A DNA stretch of 15,789 nucleotides from Prolixibacteraceae bacterium (GTDB lineage Bacteria; Bacteroidota; Bacteroidia; Bacteroidales; Prolixibacteraceae). A program made the translations under genes and the position numbers. The stretch is taken from contig DMFR01000031.1 in NCBI GenBank assembly GCA_003450125.1, positions 9,536 to 25,324 of the forward strand, read 5' to 3'. Shown piece after piece: positions 1 through 8,049 of the stretch. Within the stretch, counting starts at the first letter, position 1. Every line of letters starts with the position of its first letter. Under the pieces are notes generated by a model. The model saw nothing but the letters and a program-made list of their open reading frames with translations. It ran no database searches and had not been told where the DNA came from.

Positions 1-1209
1 CTAAAAGGAACTCCAGCCGATGAAACGGCTATGATGAAATACATTGTTGACGCAATGAACAAACATTTACAGTTTGTCAGTTTTGTTATTAAAGGTAAAA
101 AAGAGACCCCTAAATCACGGATTTGGATCTCTTCCAAGGCATGGATACCAGCAAAGTTAATCGTTGTTCAGGACATTAATCTTGATGAACCGGGTGCTGT
201 GAAAATTTTCGCTACCGATATCACGGTAACAGGAGCTGCTTCTTCTAAATCCATTACAGTTAATAAAGGAACCTTACAAATGAGCGCTGCGATCCTACCT
301 GTTGATGCAGATTTTCAACGTGTAAAATGGAGTGTAACCAATGAAACCGGACAGGCCACTATTAGCGAAACGGGCTTGCTGACAGCAAGAACCAATGGTA
401 CTGTAACTGTTAAAGCTGATGCTATTGATGGTAGTTGGGTTCAGGGAACTTCCGAGATAACCATCAGCGGACAGGTGATTAAACCAGGCGATTTAAGTCT
501 CATTAAAAATGGATTTTTTGATACTGAAGGTGTAACAACTTCATGGAGTGGGAACGCGATAGTTGTAGATGGTGTTGCAATTTGTTCTCCAGCAGCTGGA
601 GGTGAAAATGTGTGGGATTGGCAGATGAATCAAGTGGTTGCGGTTGCTTATGAAGACAAAGACGTTCCATATACCTTTACTTTTAAAGCATGGGCTGACG
701 CACCAAGAAGCATGAATGTTGATTTTGAAGACTCAAATAATGGTTATTCAAAATACGGTGTTTCTACCAGTTCAATGGCCCCAAATGGTACTTCCGATTG
801 GACCTTTGATCTTACCACCAAGCCAACTGTTTATACTTTCGATGTAAAATTCAGCAATATGGCGGTGAATTGCAATCAAAGTTTACAGTTCATGTTAGGA
901 AAATCTGATATCGTGGTACATATCGACAGCGTGATGCTTACCAAAAATTCAGACATTCTGCTTTCAGCATCAAAATTAATGTCTGCTAACTCAATTAACG
1001 TATATCCAAACCCAGTCGGCTCTTCAAATGAGTTAACCGTTTGTTTCTCTTCAGAAAATGGGAAAGTGGCAATTTACAATACCCTTGGACAAAAGTTAAT
1101 GGAAAAAGCGGCCAATGGAAATCTAGTTAAATTTGATGTTACAAGCTTGCGTAAAGGCATTTATATCGTAAAATTAAGTGACGGAACGAGTCAGAAGTTT
1201 ATTAAGTAA
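1..1209 (+). CDS. C-terminal part of a secreted modular carbohydrate-binding protein with T9SS tail
   Basis: The reading frame is open to the left edge, so the N-terminus and any catalytic domain lie outside the window; the ATG at 31 is probably internal. Four segments are visible. Bases 1-175 resemble the end of a CBM96/DNRLRE-type beta-sandwich, ending in the typical 'S-K-x-W-I-P-A-K-L-I-V-V' strand. About 205-475 is a BIG2-like Ig domain (start 'ATDITVTG', core 'GLLTARTNGTVTVKA'). About 490-950 looks like a CBM4_9 domain, from 'LIKNGFFD' to 'VHIDSVMLTK'. About 990-1209 is a type A T9SS sorting domain with 'VYPNPV', 'YNTLGQ' and 'LRKGIYIVKL', ending in 'KFIK'. The protein is therefore inferred to be carried across the outer membrane by T9SS and to bind polysaccharide at the surface or outside the cell. 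What enzyme it carries, if any, cannot be told. The T9SS call is firm; the CBM families are by eye. Confidence 0.85.
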   Translation, partial: LKGTPADETAMMKYIVDAMNKHLQFVSFVIKGKKETPKSRIWISSKAWIPAKLIVVQDINLDEPGAVKIFATDITVTGAASSKSITVNKGTLQMSAAILPVDADFQRVKWSVTNETGQATISETGLLTARTNGTVTVKADAIDGSWVQGTSEITISGQVIKPGDLSLIKNGFFDTEGVTTSWSGNAIVVDGVAICSPAAGGENVWDWQMNQVVAVAYEDKDVPYTFTFKAWADAPRSMNVDFEDSNNGYSKYGVSTSSMAPNGTSDWTFDLTTKPTVYTFDVKFSNMAVNCNQSLQFMLGKSDIVVHIDSVMLTKNSDILLSASKLMSANSINVYPNPVGSSNELTVCFSSENGKVAIYNTLGQKLMEKAANGNLVKFDVTSLRKGIYIVKLSDGTSQKFIK

Positions 1210-1224
1210 TTTTTATTAGCTAAA

Positions 1225-1353
1225 GAGGGTGTCCTAAAAGTCAAAAAAACAAATTAAACACAAAGCCACTAAGACACAAAGTTCTAGTATTCAATGCATT
1301 TTTCTTCGTAACTTTGTGTCTTCGTGTTTATATTTTACTTTTTAGACACCTTC
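1225..1353. repeat. Palindromic MITE-like intergenic element
   Basis: An imperfect palindrome fills most of the spacer after the first gene. The outer arms are gagggtgtcctaaaagt (1225-1241) and actttttagacaccttc (1337-1353), which pair at 15 of 17 positions. Inside are taaacac/gtgttta (1255-1261, 1324-1330) and a perfect 13-bp pair aagacacaaagtt/aactttgtgtctt (1271-1283, 1310-1322). There is no coding capacity. The 'cacaaag..actaagacacaaag' core is, from memory, a type of dispersed repeat common in Bacteroidota intergenic DNA. The outer arms resemble insertion-sequence terminal repeats, so a non-autonomous element is plausible. No convincing target duplication is seen. Transcribed, it could also act as a terminator for the upstream gene. 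Confidence 0.75.
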
Positions 1354-1375
1354 TTTTTTACCAAATTGAAGATTT

Positions 1376-1383
1376 TATCTTTG
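1376..1383 (+). promoter_or_regulatory. Putative -7 box TATCTTTG for the beta-helix gene
   Basis: TATCTTTG matches the Bacteroidota sigma-ABfr -7 consensus TAnnTTTG exactly and lies about 80 bases upstream of the beta-helix ATG, just beyond the palindromic element. No clear -33 TTTG is present at the usual distance, so this rests on one box. It would start transcription near 1390 and leave a leader of roughly 75 bases. Confidence 0.4.
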
Positions 1384-1463
1384 TATCTTTAATTTCTATA
1401 GCCAAATTGTAAGGCTTTCAATGAACCAGACTAACGAAACCTATTTTAATACCTGGATTTATA

Positions 1464-4184
1464 ATGAAACAAGCAATCTTTATTTTAGTCCTATTATTGA
1501 CGATTTCAAATGTAAATGCTACCAATTATTATCTTTCATCCAGTTCGGGAAACGACCTTTTAAATGATGGAAAATCAGCAACAAAAGCATGGCAAAGTAT
1601 TGATCAACTTAAAACGGTATTGAACTTGCTACTGCCAGGGGATTCTGTACTTTTTAAATGCAATGATATTTTCAATGGTCAGATTTATTTAAACCGGTCG
1701 GGAAATGCTCCCAAAAACATCTATTTCGGAAGCTTTGGTTCAGGCAAAAAGCCTGTTATAACAGGAACTGCACCCATCACTACATGGATCCAGACATCCA
1801 CTAATATTTGGGAATCAGTCCCTGCAGATTGTGGAAGTAAAGTAACCAATTTTTTCATCAATAATGTTCCTCAACAAATGGGAAGATGGCCCAATGTAAC
1901 AGAACCCAACAAGGGTTACCTTTCATTTGAAAGCCATAAAGGAACCAATCAGATTACCGATACCCAGCTTACCGGAGCAATAGACTGGAACGGGGCAGAG
2001 GCAGTGGTCAGAAGAGTTCGATGGATTTTAGACCGCTTAACCATACAGGCACACACTGCCAATACTTTATTGTTCACCACCAAGGTTAACTATGAATTCT
2101 TAGACGGATTCGGTTATTTTATCCAGAATGACCCCAAAACATTGGATCAACAAGGTGAATGGTACTATAACCCAGTGACTAAAAAATTCAGTTTATATTC
2201 AGAAGTGAATCCAAACACACTTGTCACCAAAGCTACACAACAGGATAATTTATTCAAAATAAGCGGGAGAAATTATATCACAATTGAAAACCTTGAATTC
2301 AATGGCTCAGGCAAATTAACCATGGACATCGATAATTGTAACAAGATTACTATTCGCAACAATGATTTTATCTATTCAGGAGAAAATGCAGTGGATTTGA
2401 ATGCTTCAAACAATGTACTTTTTGAATCCAACCTGATTGACCATACCAACAACAATGCCTTCATTCAAAACGGATGTAAAAATTTTATAATGCGCAACAA
2501 TGTCATTAAAAACACAGCCATGATTGCCGGAATGGGACTGGGAGGCGATGGGCAATACAATGCGGTGCAACTGGGCGGAACGAATTTACAGGTTGAACAC
2601 AATACGATTGACAGCGTGGGATACATTGGAATGAATTTTAACGGCGATACCATTACAATCAAAAACAATGTAATTTCAAACTATTGCATGACAAAAGATG
2701 ATGGTGGGGGTTTGTACACCTGGGGAAACGGCACTAAAAATTATGCAAGAAAGTTGATTGGAAACATTGTGATGAATGCCATTGGTGCACCAGAAGGATC
2801 TGGATGGAGTGGGGTTGCAGCAGAAGGAATATATATTGACGATCGCAGTTCAAATATTGACATAATGGGGAATTCAGTTTATAAATGTGGAAATAACGGA
2901 ATCTATATACACAACGCGAATTACATAAAAATCAAAGGAAATACAGTGTATGACAATGGCATTCAGTTGCGTATGAGTCATGATAACATCGCACCAACAT
3001 TTCCGATAATCAATTCAGAGGTTGACAGCAATGTTTTTGTTTCCAGGGATCCGGGTCAGTTGGTTGCCTCCTATGAGACCGTTGACAAGGACCTTTCTGC
3101 AATGGGAGGTTTCGACTACAATTTTTATTGCAGACCATTTGATGATAAGCAGGTAATTCAGACCAGCTATGTGGATGGAACATCTGAAACTGTTGTAAAT
3201 ACTCTTGACAACTGGCGTTCAAAGTTTGGTAAAGATCAGCATTCAGGTCAATCGCCCATTATGGTTGAAGAATACAAGATACTTGGTGTAAAATCGTTGA
3301 ACTACTTTTTTAATTCAGACTTCGAAACCAATATCAGCAATTGGACTGCTGCATCGAAATACAATAACAGTAGAATTACTTTAGCCAAAGGAGAAGGAAA
3401 TCCAGGCAATTCACTGAAGGCAAGCTTTGCATCTTCTTCAGGCCAGGCAAGTGCATACATGGTTGTCAGGTCGAATAATATTGCATTGACAATGGGCAAA
3501 GGTTATCGAGTGAAATTCTCTGCCAGAAGCAGTGACCCTTCTATTTCAATAAGAATGATCGCCCGTCAAAACGGAGGGTTGAATGAAGATGTTGCCAAAA
3601 GAGAAAACTTTATACCAGGAATTAATTACAGTGATTTTGAATTCCTGATTTTTCCCACAAAGACTGAAGCCAACTCAAGGATAGAATTTGAAATCCCTGA
3701 ATTCCATGGGAGTGTTTGGTTCGACAATTTTGAGTTTGTGGAGGTGAATGTTGAAAAGACCAATCCAGATGACTTCATCCGGTTTGAATACAATGCTTCA
3801 GAGGATGACAAAATGATCAGCATTCCAGCTAATTATGTAGATGTAAAAGGGAAGCCTGTTTCAGGGAATGTCGTGCTAAAGCCCTTCACATCAATTATCC
3901 TGTTTAAGAATTTAGCTACATCAATTGGCTTTCTGCCTCCATCAATAATGGATTCAGAGATTAGGTTAATGCCCAATCCAGCTTCAAGTTCTGTGACAGT
4001 TAAAAGTAAAGAGGAAATGCTGTCGGTTTCTATGCACGATATGAATGGGCGCATCATAAAAACCTATCAGAGTCGGGGAACGACAGAATATACGATTAAT
4101 GATCTGCCCACGTCGGGTGTTTACATTGTCAATGTACAGACAAAAGACAGAAGGGAGAACAGAAAACTGTTTATTCAGAATTAA
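1464..4184 (+). CDS. Secreted right-handed parallel beta-helix protein with C-terminal T9SS sorting domain
   Basis: This 906-residue protein begins with a signal peptide (cleavage likely after 'SNVNA', residue 19). Residues 20-90 have the 'YYLSSSSGNDLLNDG' opening typical of secreted beta-helix enzymes. Repeated Asn-rich coils occupy roughly 260-530, with patterns such as 'NYITIENLEFNGSG', 'NKITIRNNDFIYSG' and 'NYIKIKGNTVYDNG'. Polysaccharide lyases, GH28-type hydrolases and epimerases share this fold, but I cannot assign a family. Two conserved-looking acidic pairs, D412-D413 ('KDDGGGLYTWG') and D459-D460 ('IYIDDRSS'), lie on adjacent coils and are candidate active-site residues (inference). 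About 615-765 resembles a CBM4_9-like sandwich ('FFNSDFETNISNW' to 'VWFDNFEFVEV'), and about 835-906 is a T9SS tail ('LMPNPASSSVTV', 'MNGRII', 'LPTSGVYIVNV'). It is therefore likely surface-exposed or released, acting on long polymer ahead of the periplasmic exo-enzymes encoded next to it. Confidence 0.9.
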   Translation: MKQAIFILVLLLTISNVNATNYYLSSSSGNDLLNDGKSATKAWQSIDQLKTVLNLLLPGDSVLFKCNDIFNGQIYLNRSGNAPKNIYFGSFGSGKKPVITGTAPITTWIQTSTNIWESVPADCGSKVTNFFINNVPQQMGRWPNVTEPNKGYLSFESHKGTNQITDTQLTGAIDWNGAEAVVRRVRWILDRLTIQAHTANTLLFTTKVNYEFLDGFGYFIQNDPKTLDQQGEWYYNPVTKKFSLYSEVNPNTLVTKATQQDNLFKISGRNYITIENLEFNGSGKLTMDIDNCNKITIRNNDFIYSGENAVDLNASNNVLFESNLIDHTNNNAFIQNGCKNFIMRNNVIKNTAMIAGMGLGGDGQYNAVQLGGTNLQVEHNTIDSVGYIGMNFNGDTITIKNNVISNYCMTKDDGGGLYTWGNGTKNYARKLIGNIVMNAIGAPEGSGWSGVAAEGIYIDDRSSNIDIMGNSVYKCGNNGIYIHNANYIKIKGNTVYDNGIQLRMSHDNIAPTFPIINSEVDSNVFVSRDPGQLVASYETVDKDLSAMGGFDYNFYCRPFDDKQVIQTSYVDGTSETVVNTLDNWRSKFGKDQHSGQSPIMVEEYKILGVKSLNYFFNSDFETNISNWTAASKYNNSRITLAKGEGNPGNSLKASFASSSGQASAYMVVRSNNIALTMGKGYRVKFSARSSDPSISIRMIARQNGGLNEDVAKRENFIPGINYSDFEFLIFPTKTEANSRIEFEIPEFHGSVWFDNFEFVEVNVEKTNPDDFIRFEYNASEDDKMISIPANYVDVKGKPVSGNVVLKPFTSIILFKNLATSIGFLPPSIMDSEIRLMPNPASSSVTVKSKEEMLSVSMHDMNGRIIKTYQSRGTTEYTINDLPTSGVYIVNVQTKDRRENRKLFIQN

Positions 4185-4217
4185 GGAATTGGGAGTTCGG
4201 TATCAATTGAAATTTAG

Positions 4218-4258
4218 TTCGAATAGAGAAACTCTTGAAAGAATGAGTTACATTCGAA
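4218..4258 (+). other. Weak stem-loop between the beta-helix and GH3 genes
   Basis: The spacer holds ttcgaat (4218-4224) and attcgaa (4252-4258), a perfect 7-bp inverted repeat, with a second pair aactc/gagtt inside (4230-4234, 4245-4249) across an asymmetric internal loop. There is no T-tract after it, so a terminator is only one possibility. An mRNA processing or stabilising hairpin between differently expressed operon genes is equally possible. The rest of the spacer shows nothing recognisable. Confidence 0.3.
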
Positions 4259-4300
4259 TGGTCAAATGTTTAGTTAATTAATAAGTAAAGTTATTTTCGG

Positions 4301-6925
4301 ATGAGATTATTTCTGCAGATATTATCATTTTTTCTGTGTTTTACTTTGAATACGAATGCACAACAAAAGCAGTGGATCGATTTCAACAAAAACGGGGTAA
4401 AGGATACCTATGAAAATCCTGAAGCGACTATAGAGAACAGGGTCAACAATCTTCTTTCACAGATGACCCTTGCAGAAAAGATCCTTATGCTGAGTGAAAC
4501 GGCACCGGCCATTGATCGTCTGGGGATCAAGAAATATTATCATGGCAATGAAGCTTTACATGGAGTAGTCCGTCCTGGAAAGTTTACCGTTTTTCCACAG
4601 GCCATTGGTCTGGCAGCTACCTGGAATCCGGAATTGATTCATCAGGTTTCAGGAACCATCTCTGATGAAGCCCGTGCGCGTTGGAATGAATTGGGGCAAG
4701 GTGAAAATCAAAATGAGAAATATAGCGACCTGCTGGTGTTCTGGTCTCCTACCGTAAATATGGCGCGTGATCCCCGTTGGGGGCGTACTCCTGAAACTTA
4801 TGGGGAAGATCCCTACCTCACTTCACGTATCGGAGTGTCTTTTGTCAAAGGGCTGCAGGGGAATGATCCACTGTATTTAAAAGTGGTAGCAACTCCCAAG
4901 CATTTTGCCGGAAATAATGAAGAACACAACCGTTTTGAATGTAAGGCTATCATGTCGGAACGGGCTCTGCGTTCCTATTATTTGCCTGCCTTTAAAGCTT
5001 TGATTACAGAAGGAAAGGCAGAATCCATCATGACAGCCTACAACGCGATTAATGGAATTCCTTGTACTGCCAATAAATGGCTGTTGACCGATATTTTAAG
5101 GAATGAATGGGGTTTTAACGGATATATTGTATCTGATTGTGGTGCGCCCGGCTTTCTATATACCCCTCACAATTATGCCCCTACAAGGGAGGATGCAGCA
5201 GCCATGGCCATGAAGGCAGGCCTGGATTTGGAATGCTCGGGATACTGCAATGAATGTTATATCTTCCACGACTATTTGCCCAAAGCTTACCAAAGGGGCA
5301 AAGTAACGGAAAGTGAAATTAATACCTCTGCCTTTCGTGTTTTGCGTGCACGATTCAGGCTGGGTTTGTTTGACGATCCTTCATTAAATCCTTATACTTT
5401 AATCTCCCCATCAGTCATAGGAAGTCCTGCCCACCAACAGCTTGCTCTGGAAACAGCAAGGCAGTCCATCGCCCTCTTAAAAAACCGCAACAATATCCTT
5501 CCGCTGAATATTCAGAAAATCAAATCAATTGCAGTGTTTGGAATTAATGCTGCCAACTGCGAGTTGGGAGATTATAGCGGCATTCCGATGAATGATCCTG
5601 TATCACCTTTGGAAGGAATTATCAACAAAGTGGGCAAAAAGGTAAAAGTACATACGCTGCCATGGACAGGAAAAATGGCGCAACACGAAATCATTCCATC
5701 TGGTTTTTACGAATATGAAACAGACGGGGTTCGAAAAAAAGGATTGAAAGCCGAGTATTTTTCCAATCCGGATCTTGCCGGTACGCCTATATTGGGAAAC
5801 GTTGAAAATGTGTTGTTCGATCCTGCCAATCAGGCTCCCAATCCCTCGATTCCCAAGGCACCCATGTCATTCCGTCTGACCGGAGTTCTATTGCCTAAAG
5901 TTTCAGGAAACTATACGCTAGGGATGAAAAAAACAGGAGGGTTTAGGTTAACCCTCAATGAGAAATTGGTTATTGACAACTGGTGGGGTGAACTCGAAAG
6001 CGAGGGGGTAAACTTTGATTTGGAAGCTGGTAAAAGTTATCAGATAAAAGTCGAGTATGCAAGTAGAAGCGGAAAGTCCTATTGCGCCTTGTCCTGGAAG
6101 ACCCCTGATAAAAAGGCTGAAGATCAATTTAAGGCTGAAAAACAGATGGCAAAAAGCAACGATGTAGCAATTGTAGTTTTGGGAATGAATAAGTCAATCG
6201 AAATGGAGGGGCATGATCGCACTACATTGGAACTTCCTATTGATCAACAACAATTTATCCAGGAAATCTACAAAGCCAATCCCAAGACAATTGTAGTGCT
6301 TGTTGCAGGCAGTTCTCTGGCTGTTAATTGGATACAGGAACACGTACCGGCCATTGTCAATGCCTGGTATCCAGGGGAGCAGGGTGGAAATGCCATTGCT
6401 GAGGTGTTGTTTGGGGATTATAACCCTGCCGGACGGCTTCCGCTTACTTATTACAAATCGACCGATGATTTACCAGCATTTGATGATTATGAGGTATTTA
6501 ACGGACGTACCTACATGTATTTTGATAAGAAACCATTATATGCATTTGGGTATGGATTGAGTTATACTAATTTTGACTATACAAACCTGCAAATTGACCA
6601 ACCTTCGATCAAAAGAGGAGATACCCTTTCGGTAAGTGTTGACATTCAGAATTCAGGCAGATACGATGGTGATGAAGTGGTACAGTTGTATGTACAGCAA
6701 AAAGTGGCATCCCTTAAATTACCACAAAAGCAATTAAAATCATTTAAGCGGATACACCTAAAAAAAGGGGAGACCCAAACAGTTCATTTCACTTTGAGCC
6801 GCAACGATCTGTCAATCTGGAATGAGAAAAATGAATTTGTCCTTGAACCAGGAGAAGTTCATCTACAGATTGGTGCATCCTCTGATGACATCAGGCAGGA
6901 AGTATCTTTTAGGATAACGTACTGA
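4301..6925 (+). CDS. Glycoside hydrolase family 3 with PA14 insert, beta-xylosidase type
   Basis: This 874-residue exo-acting enzyme would release terminal beta-xylosyl or beta-glucosyl units from oligosaccharides. A signal peptide ends near 'LNTNA' (residue 20). There is no lipobox or T9SS tail, so the mature protein is probably periplasmic. Next comes the acidic 'DFNKNGVKDTYENP' leader seen in many Bacteroidota GH3 proteins, then the TIM-barrel domain with 'NEALHGV', 'PRWGRTPETYGEDPYL' and 'TPKHFAGNN'. The nucleophile is D279 in 'IVSDCGA'. The second domain starts near residue 385 and is split by a PA14 module at about 481-605 ('GLKAEYFSNPDLAG' to 'CALSWKT'). The acid/base is probably E634 or E636 in 'SIEMEGHDR', and a fibronectin-III-like domain (about 765-870) closes the protein. 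'EALHGV' is characteristic of the beta-xylosidase/arabinofuranosidase branch, but a beta-glucosidase cannot be excluded. It lies 32 bases before the GH43 start, so the two probably share a transcript. Confidence 0.93.
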   Translation: MRLFLQILSFFLCFTLNTNAQQKQWIDFNKNGVKDTYENPEATIENRVNNLLSQMTLAEKILMLSETAPAIDRLGIKKYYHGNEALHGVVRPGKFTVFPQAIGLAATWNPELIHQVSGTISDEARARWNELGQGENQNEKYSDLLVFWSPTVNMARDPRWGRTPETYGEDPYLTSRIGVSFVKGLQGNDPLYLKVVATPKHFAGNNEEHNRFECKAIMSERALRSYYLPAFKALITEGKAESIMTAYNAINGIPCTANKWLLTDILRNEWGFNGYIVSDCGAPGFLYTPHNYAPTREDAAAMAMKAGLDLECSGYCNECYIFHDYLPKAYQRGKVTESEINTSAFRVLRARFRLGLFDDPSLNPYTLISPSVIGSPAHQQLALETARQSIALLKNRNNILPLNIQKIKSIAVFGINAANCELGDYSGIPMNDPVSPLEGIINKVGKKVKVHTLPWTGKMAQHEIIPSGFYEYETDGVRKKGLKAEYFSNPDLAGTPILGNVENVLFDPANQAPNPSIPKAPMSFRLTGVLLPKVSGNYTLGMKKTGGFRLTLNEKLVIDNWWGELESEGVNFDLEAGKSYQIKVEYASRSGKSYCALSWKTPDKKAEDQFKAEKQMAKSNDVAIVVLGMNKSIEMEGHDRTTLELPIDQQQFIQEIYKANPKTIVVLVAGSSLAVNWIQEHVPAIVNAWYPGEQGGNAIAEVLFGDYNPAGRLPLTYYKSTDDLPAFDDYEVFNGRTYMYFDKKPLYAFGYGLSYTNFDYTNLQIDQPSIKRGDTLSVSVDIQNSGRYDGDEVVQLYVQQKVASLKLPQKQLKSFKRIHLKKGETQTVHFTLSRNDLSIWNEKNEFVLEPGEVHLQIGASSDDIRQEVSFRITY

Positions 6926-6957
6926 TTTGCAATTAAAGATATATTATCTACTTGAAA

Positions 6958-7941
6958 ATGAAAATAATAAATAAATTTATTGGCCTGTTTTATCTGGCAA
7001 TGGTATTGATCACTTCTGGCTGTCATCAAGTCTCTAAAAGCCATCCTGCAAACATTGTTTCAACCACTTACACCAACCCCATTATCCCAAAATACCTGGC
7101 TGACCCCTATATGAGGTACGAAAATGGCTATTATTACCTTTTCGCAACCGGAGGAGCTGAGGATGGCCGATTTATACCCATCCATCGTTCCAAGGACCTC
7201 ATTAAATGGGAATTTGTACGTGGCGCAGTTGCCAATGGTGAAAAAACTGATTGGAATTACAAGAATTTCTGGGCGCCTGAGGTCTATAAAATAAAGAATA
7301 AATTTTACCTCTACTACAGCGCTTCACCCGAAGGATTGCCGGATAATTCAGGAAACCGGGTTGGTCTGGCTATTGCTGAAAGCATTCAGGGACCTTATAA
7401 GAATGTCGGGAGGGTCATTCCACACGCCTCCATTGACGGACATGTGTTTTTTGATACCGACAGCACAATGACTATTTTCTATACCATTGAACGTGGAAAC
7501 AAAGATGGTTTGGTTGCGGGTCAGATTTATGCAGACAAGTTACTGACCCCAACCCAGGTGGAAGGTAAACCCATTCAGATCATCAGCCACCATGCCTGGC
7601 AGGAAGGTCCGTTTATCCTGCACCGCAATAACAAATACTACCTTACGTATAGTTGTGGAGGTTGGACTGACAGTACTTACCATGTCCGTTATGCCATTGG
7701 CACAAAACCGATGGGCCCATATGTCGAACAGCCGGATACCATTCTGAAATCGAATCAACTGGTTAAAGGTCCCGGTCATCATTCCCTTTTTGTTGATCAG
7801 GGCGGAAAAGACTGGATTGTTTATCATGGATGGGATCCCATGTACAAAGCCCGATATCCGCGTATCGACCGTATCTTTCTCAAAGGTGACAAAATATCCT
7901 CTGACGGCCCCACCTATATGCCTCAAAATATCAATAAGTAA
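6958..7941 (+). CDS. Glycoside hydrolase family 43 lipoprotein (arabinofuranosidase/xylosidase type)
   Basis: I place the start at the ATG at 6958, not the TTG two codons earlier, giving 327 residues. The leader ends in a clear lipobox, 'LITSGC', with C22 the expected lipidated residue, so the enzyme is membrane-anchored. The five-bladed propeller triad of GH43 is intact: catalytic base D49 in 'LADPYM', pKa-modulating D160 in 'SIDGHVFFD', and catalytic acid E216 in 'WQEGPFI'. 'NFWAPEVYKI' is a further family signature. The protein is a single catalytic domain without the extra C-terminal sandwich found in some subfamilies. GH43 enzymes invert configuration and remove alpha-L-arabinofuranosyl or beta-xylosyl residues; which one applies cannot be read from the motifs. 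Together with the GH3 just upstream it would debranch and trim imported oligosaccharides. Confidence 0.92.
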   Translation: MKIINKFIGLFYLAMVLITSGCHQVSKSHPANIVSTTYTNPIIPKYLADPYMRYENGYYYLFATGGAEDGRFIPIHRSKDLIKWEFVRGAVANGEKTDWNYKNFWAPEVYKIKNKFYLYYSASPEGLPDNSGNRVGLAIAESIQGPYKNVGRVIPHASIDGHVFFDTDSTMTIFYTIERGNKDGLVAGQIYADKLLTPTQVEGKPIQIISHHAWQEGPFILHRNNKYYLTYSCGGWTDSTYHVRYAIGTKPMGPYVEQPDTILKSNQLVKGPGHHSLFVDQGGKDWIVYHGWDPMYKARYPRIDRIFLKGDKISSDGPTYMPQNINK

Positions 7942-7963
7942 TTTATTACAACCATTCAATGAT

Positions 7964-7991
7964 TTCTTATTGAAAAAGAATTTCATAAGAA
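7964..7991 (+). terminator. Possible stem-loop after the GH3-GH43 pair
   Basis: Bases ttcttat (7964-7970) pair with ataagaa (7985-7991). After one bulged T, gaaa (7972-7975) pairs with tttc (7981-7984) around a 5-base loop. This gives an AT-rich 11-bp stem 23 bases after the GH43 stop codon. There is no following T-run, so its strength as a terminator is doubtful, but its place between the glycan genes and the phosphatase fits an operon end. Confidence 0.4.
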
Positions 7992-8023
7992 GCCAAAAGA
8001 CTAAAAATGAGTAGAGATTTGTG

Positions 8024-8031
8024 TAATTTTG
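8024..8031 (+). promoter_or_regulatory. Putative -7 box TAATTTTG for the phosphatase gene
   Basis: TAATTTTG matches TAnnTTTG exactly and lies 18 bases before the ATG at 8050. A start of transcription near 8038 would exclude the upstream TTG at 8029 as translation start, because it lies inside the box. No convincing -33 element is seen. Confidence 0.35.
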
Positions 8032-8049
8032 ATTAATCAGCATCTTGAT

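Noticed and set aside
1225..1353. Complete insertion sequence
   Set aside because: Only about 130 bases long with no coding frame or transposase remnant, so at most a non-autonomous element.
6952..6957. TTG start two codons before the GH43 ATG
   Set aside because: The ATG at 6958 gives a normal lipoprotein leader, and nothing favours the TTG.
7540..8043. 167-codon minus-strand open frame across the GH43 end and the following spacer
   Set aside because: Most of it is antisense to GH43, it has no family resemblance, and it would run through the phosphatase promoter region.
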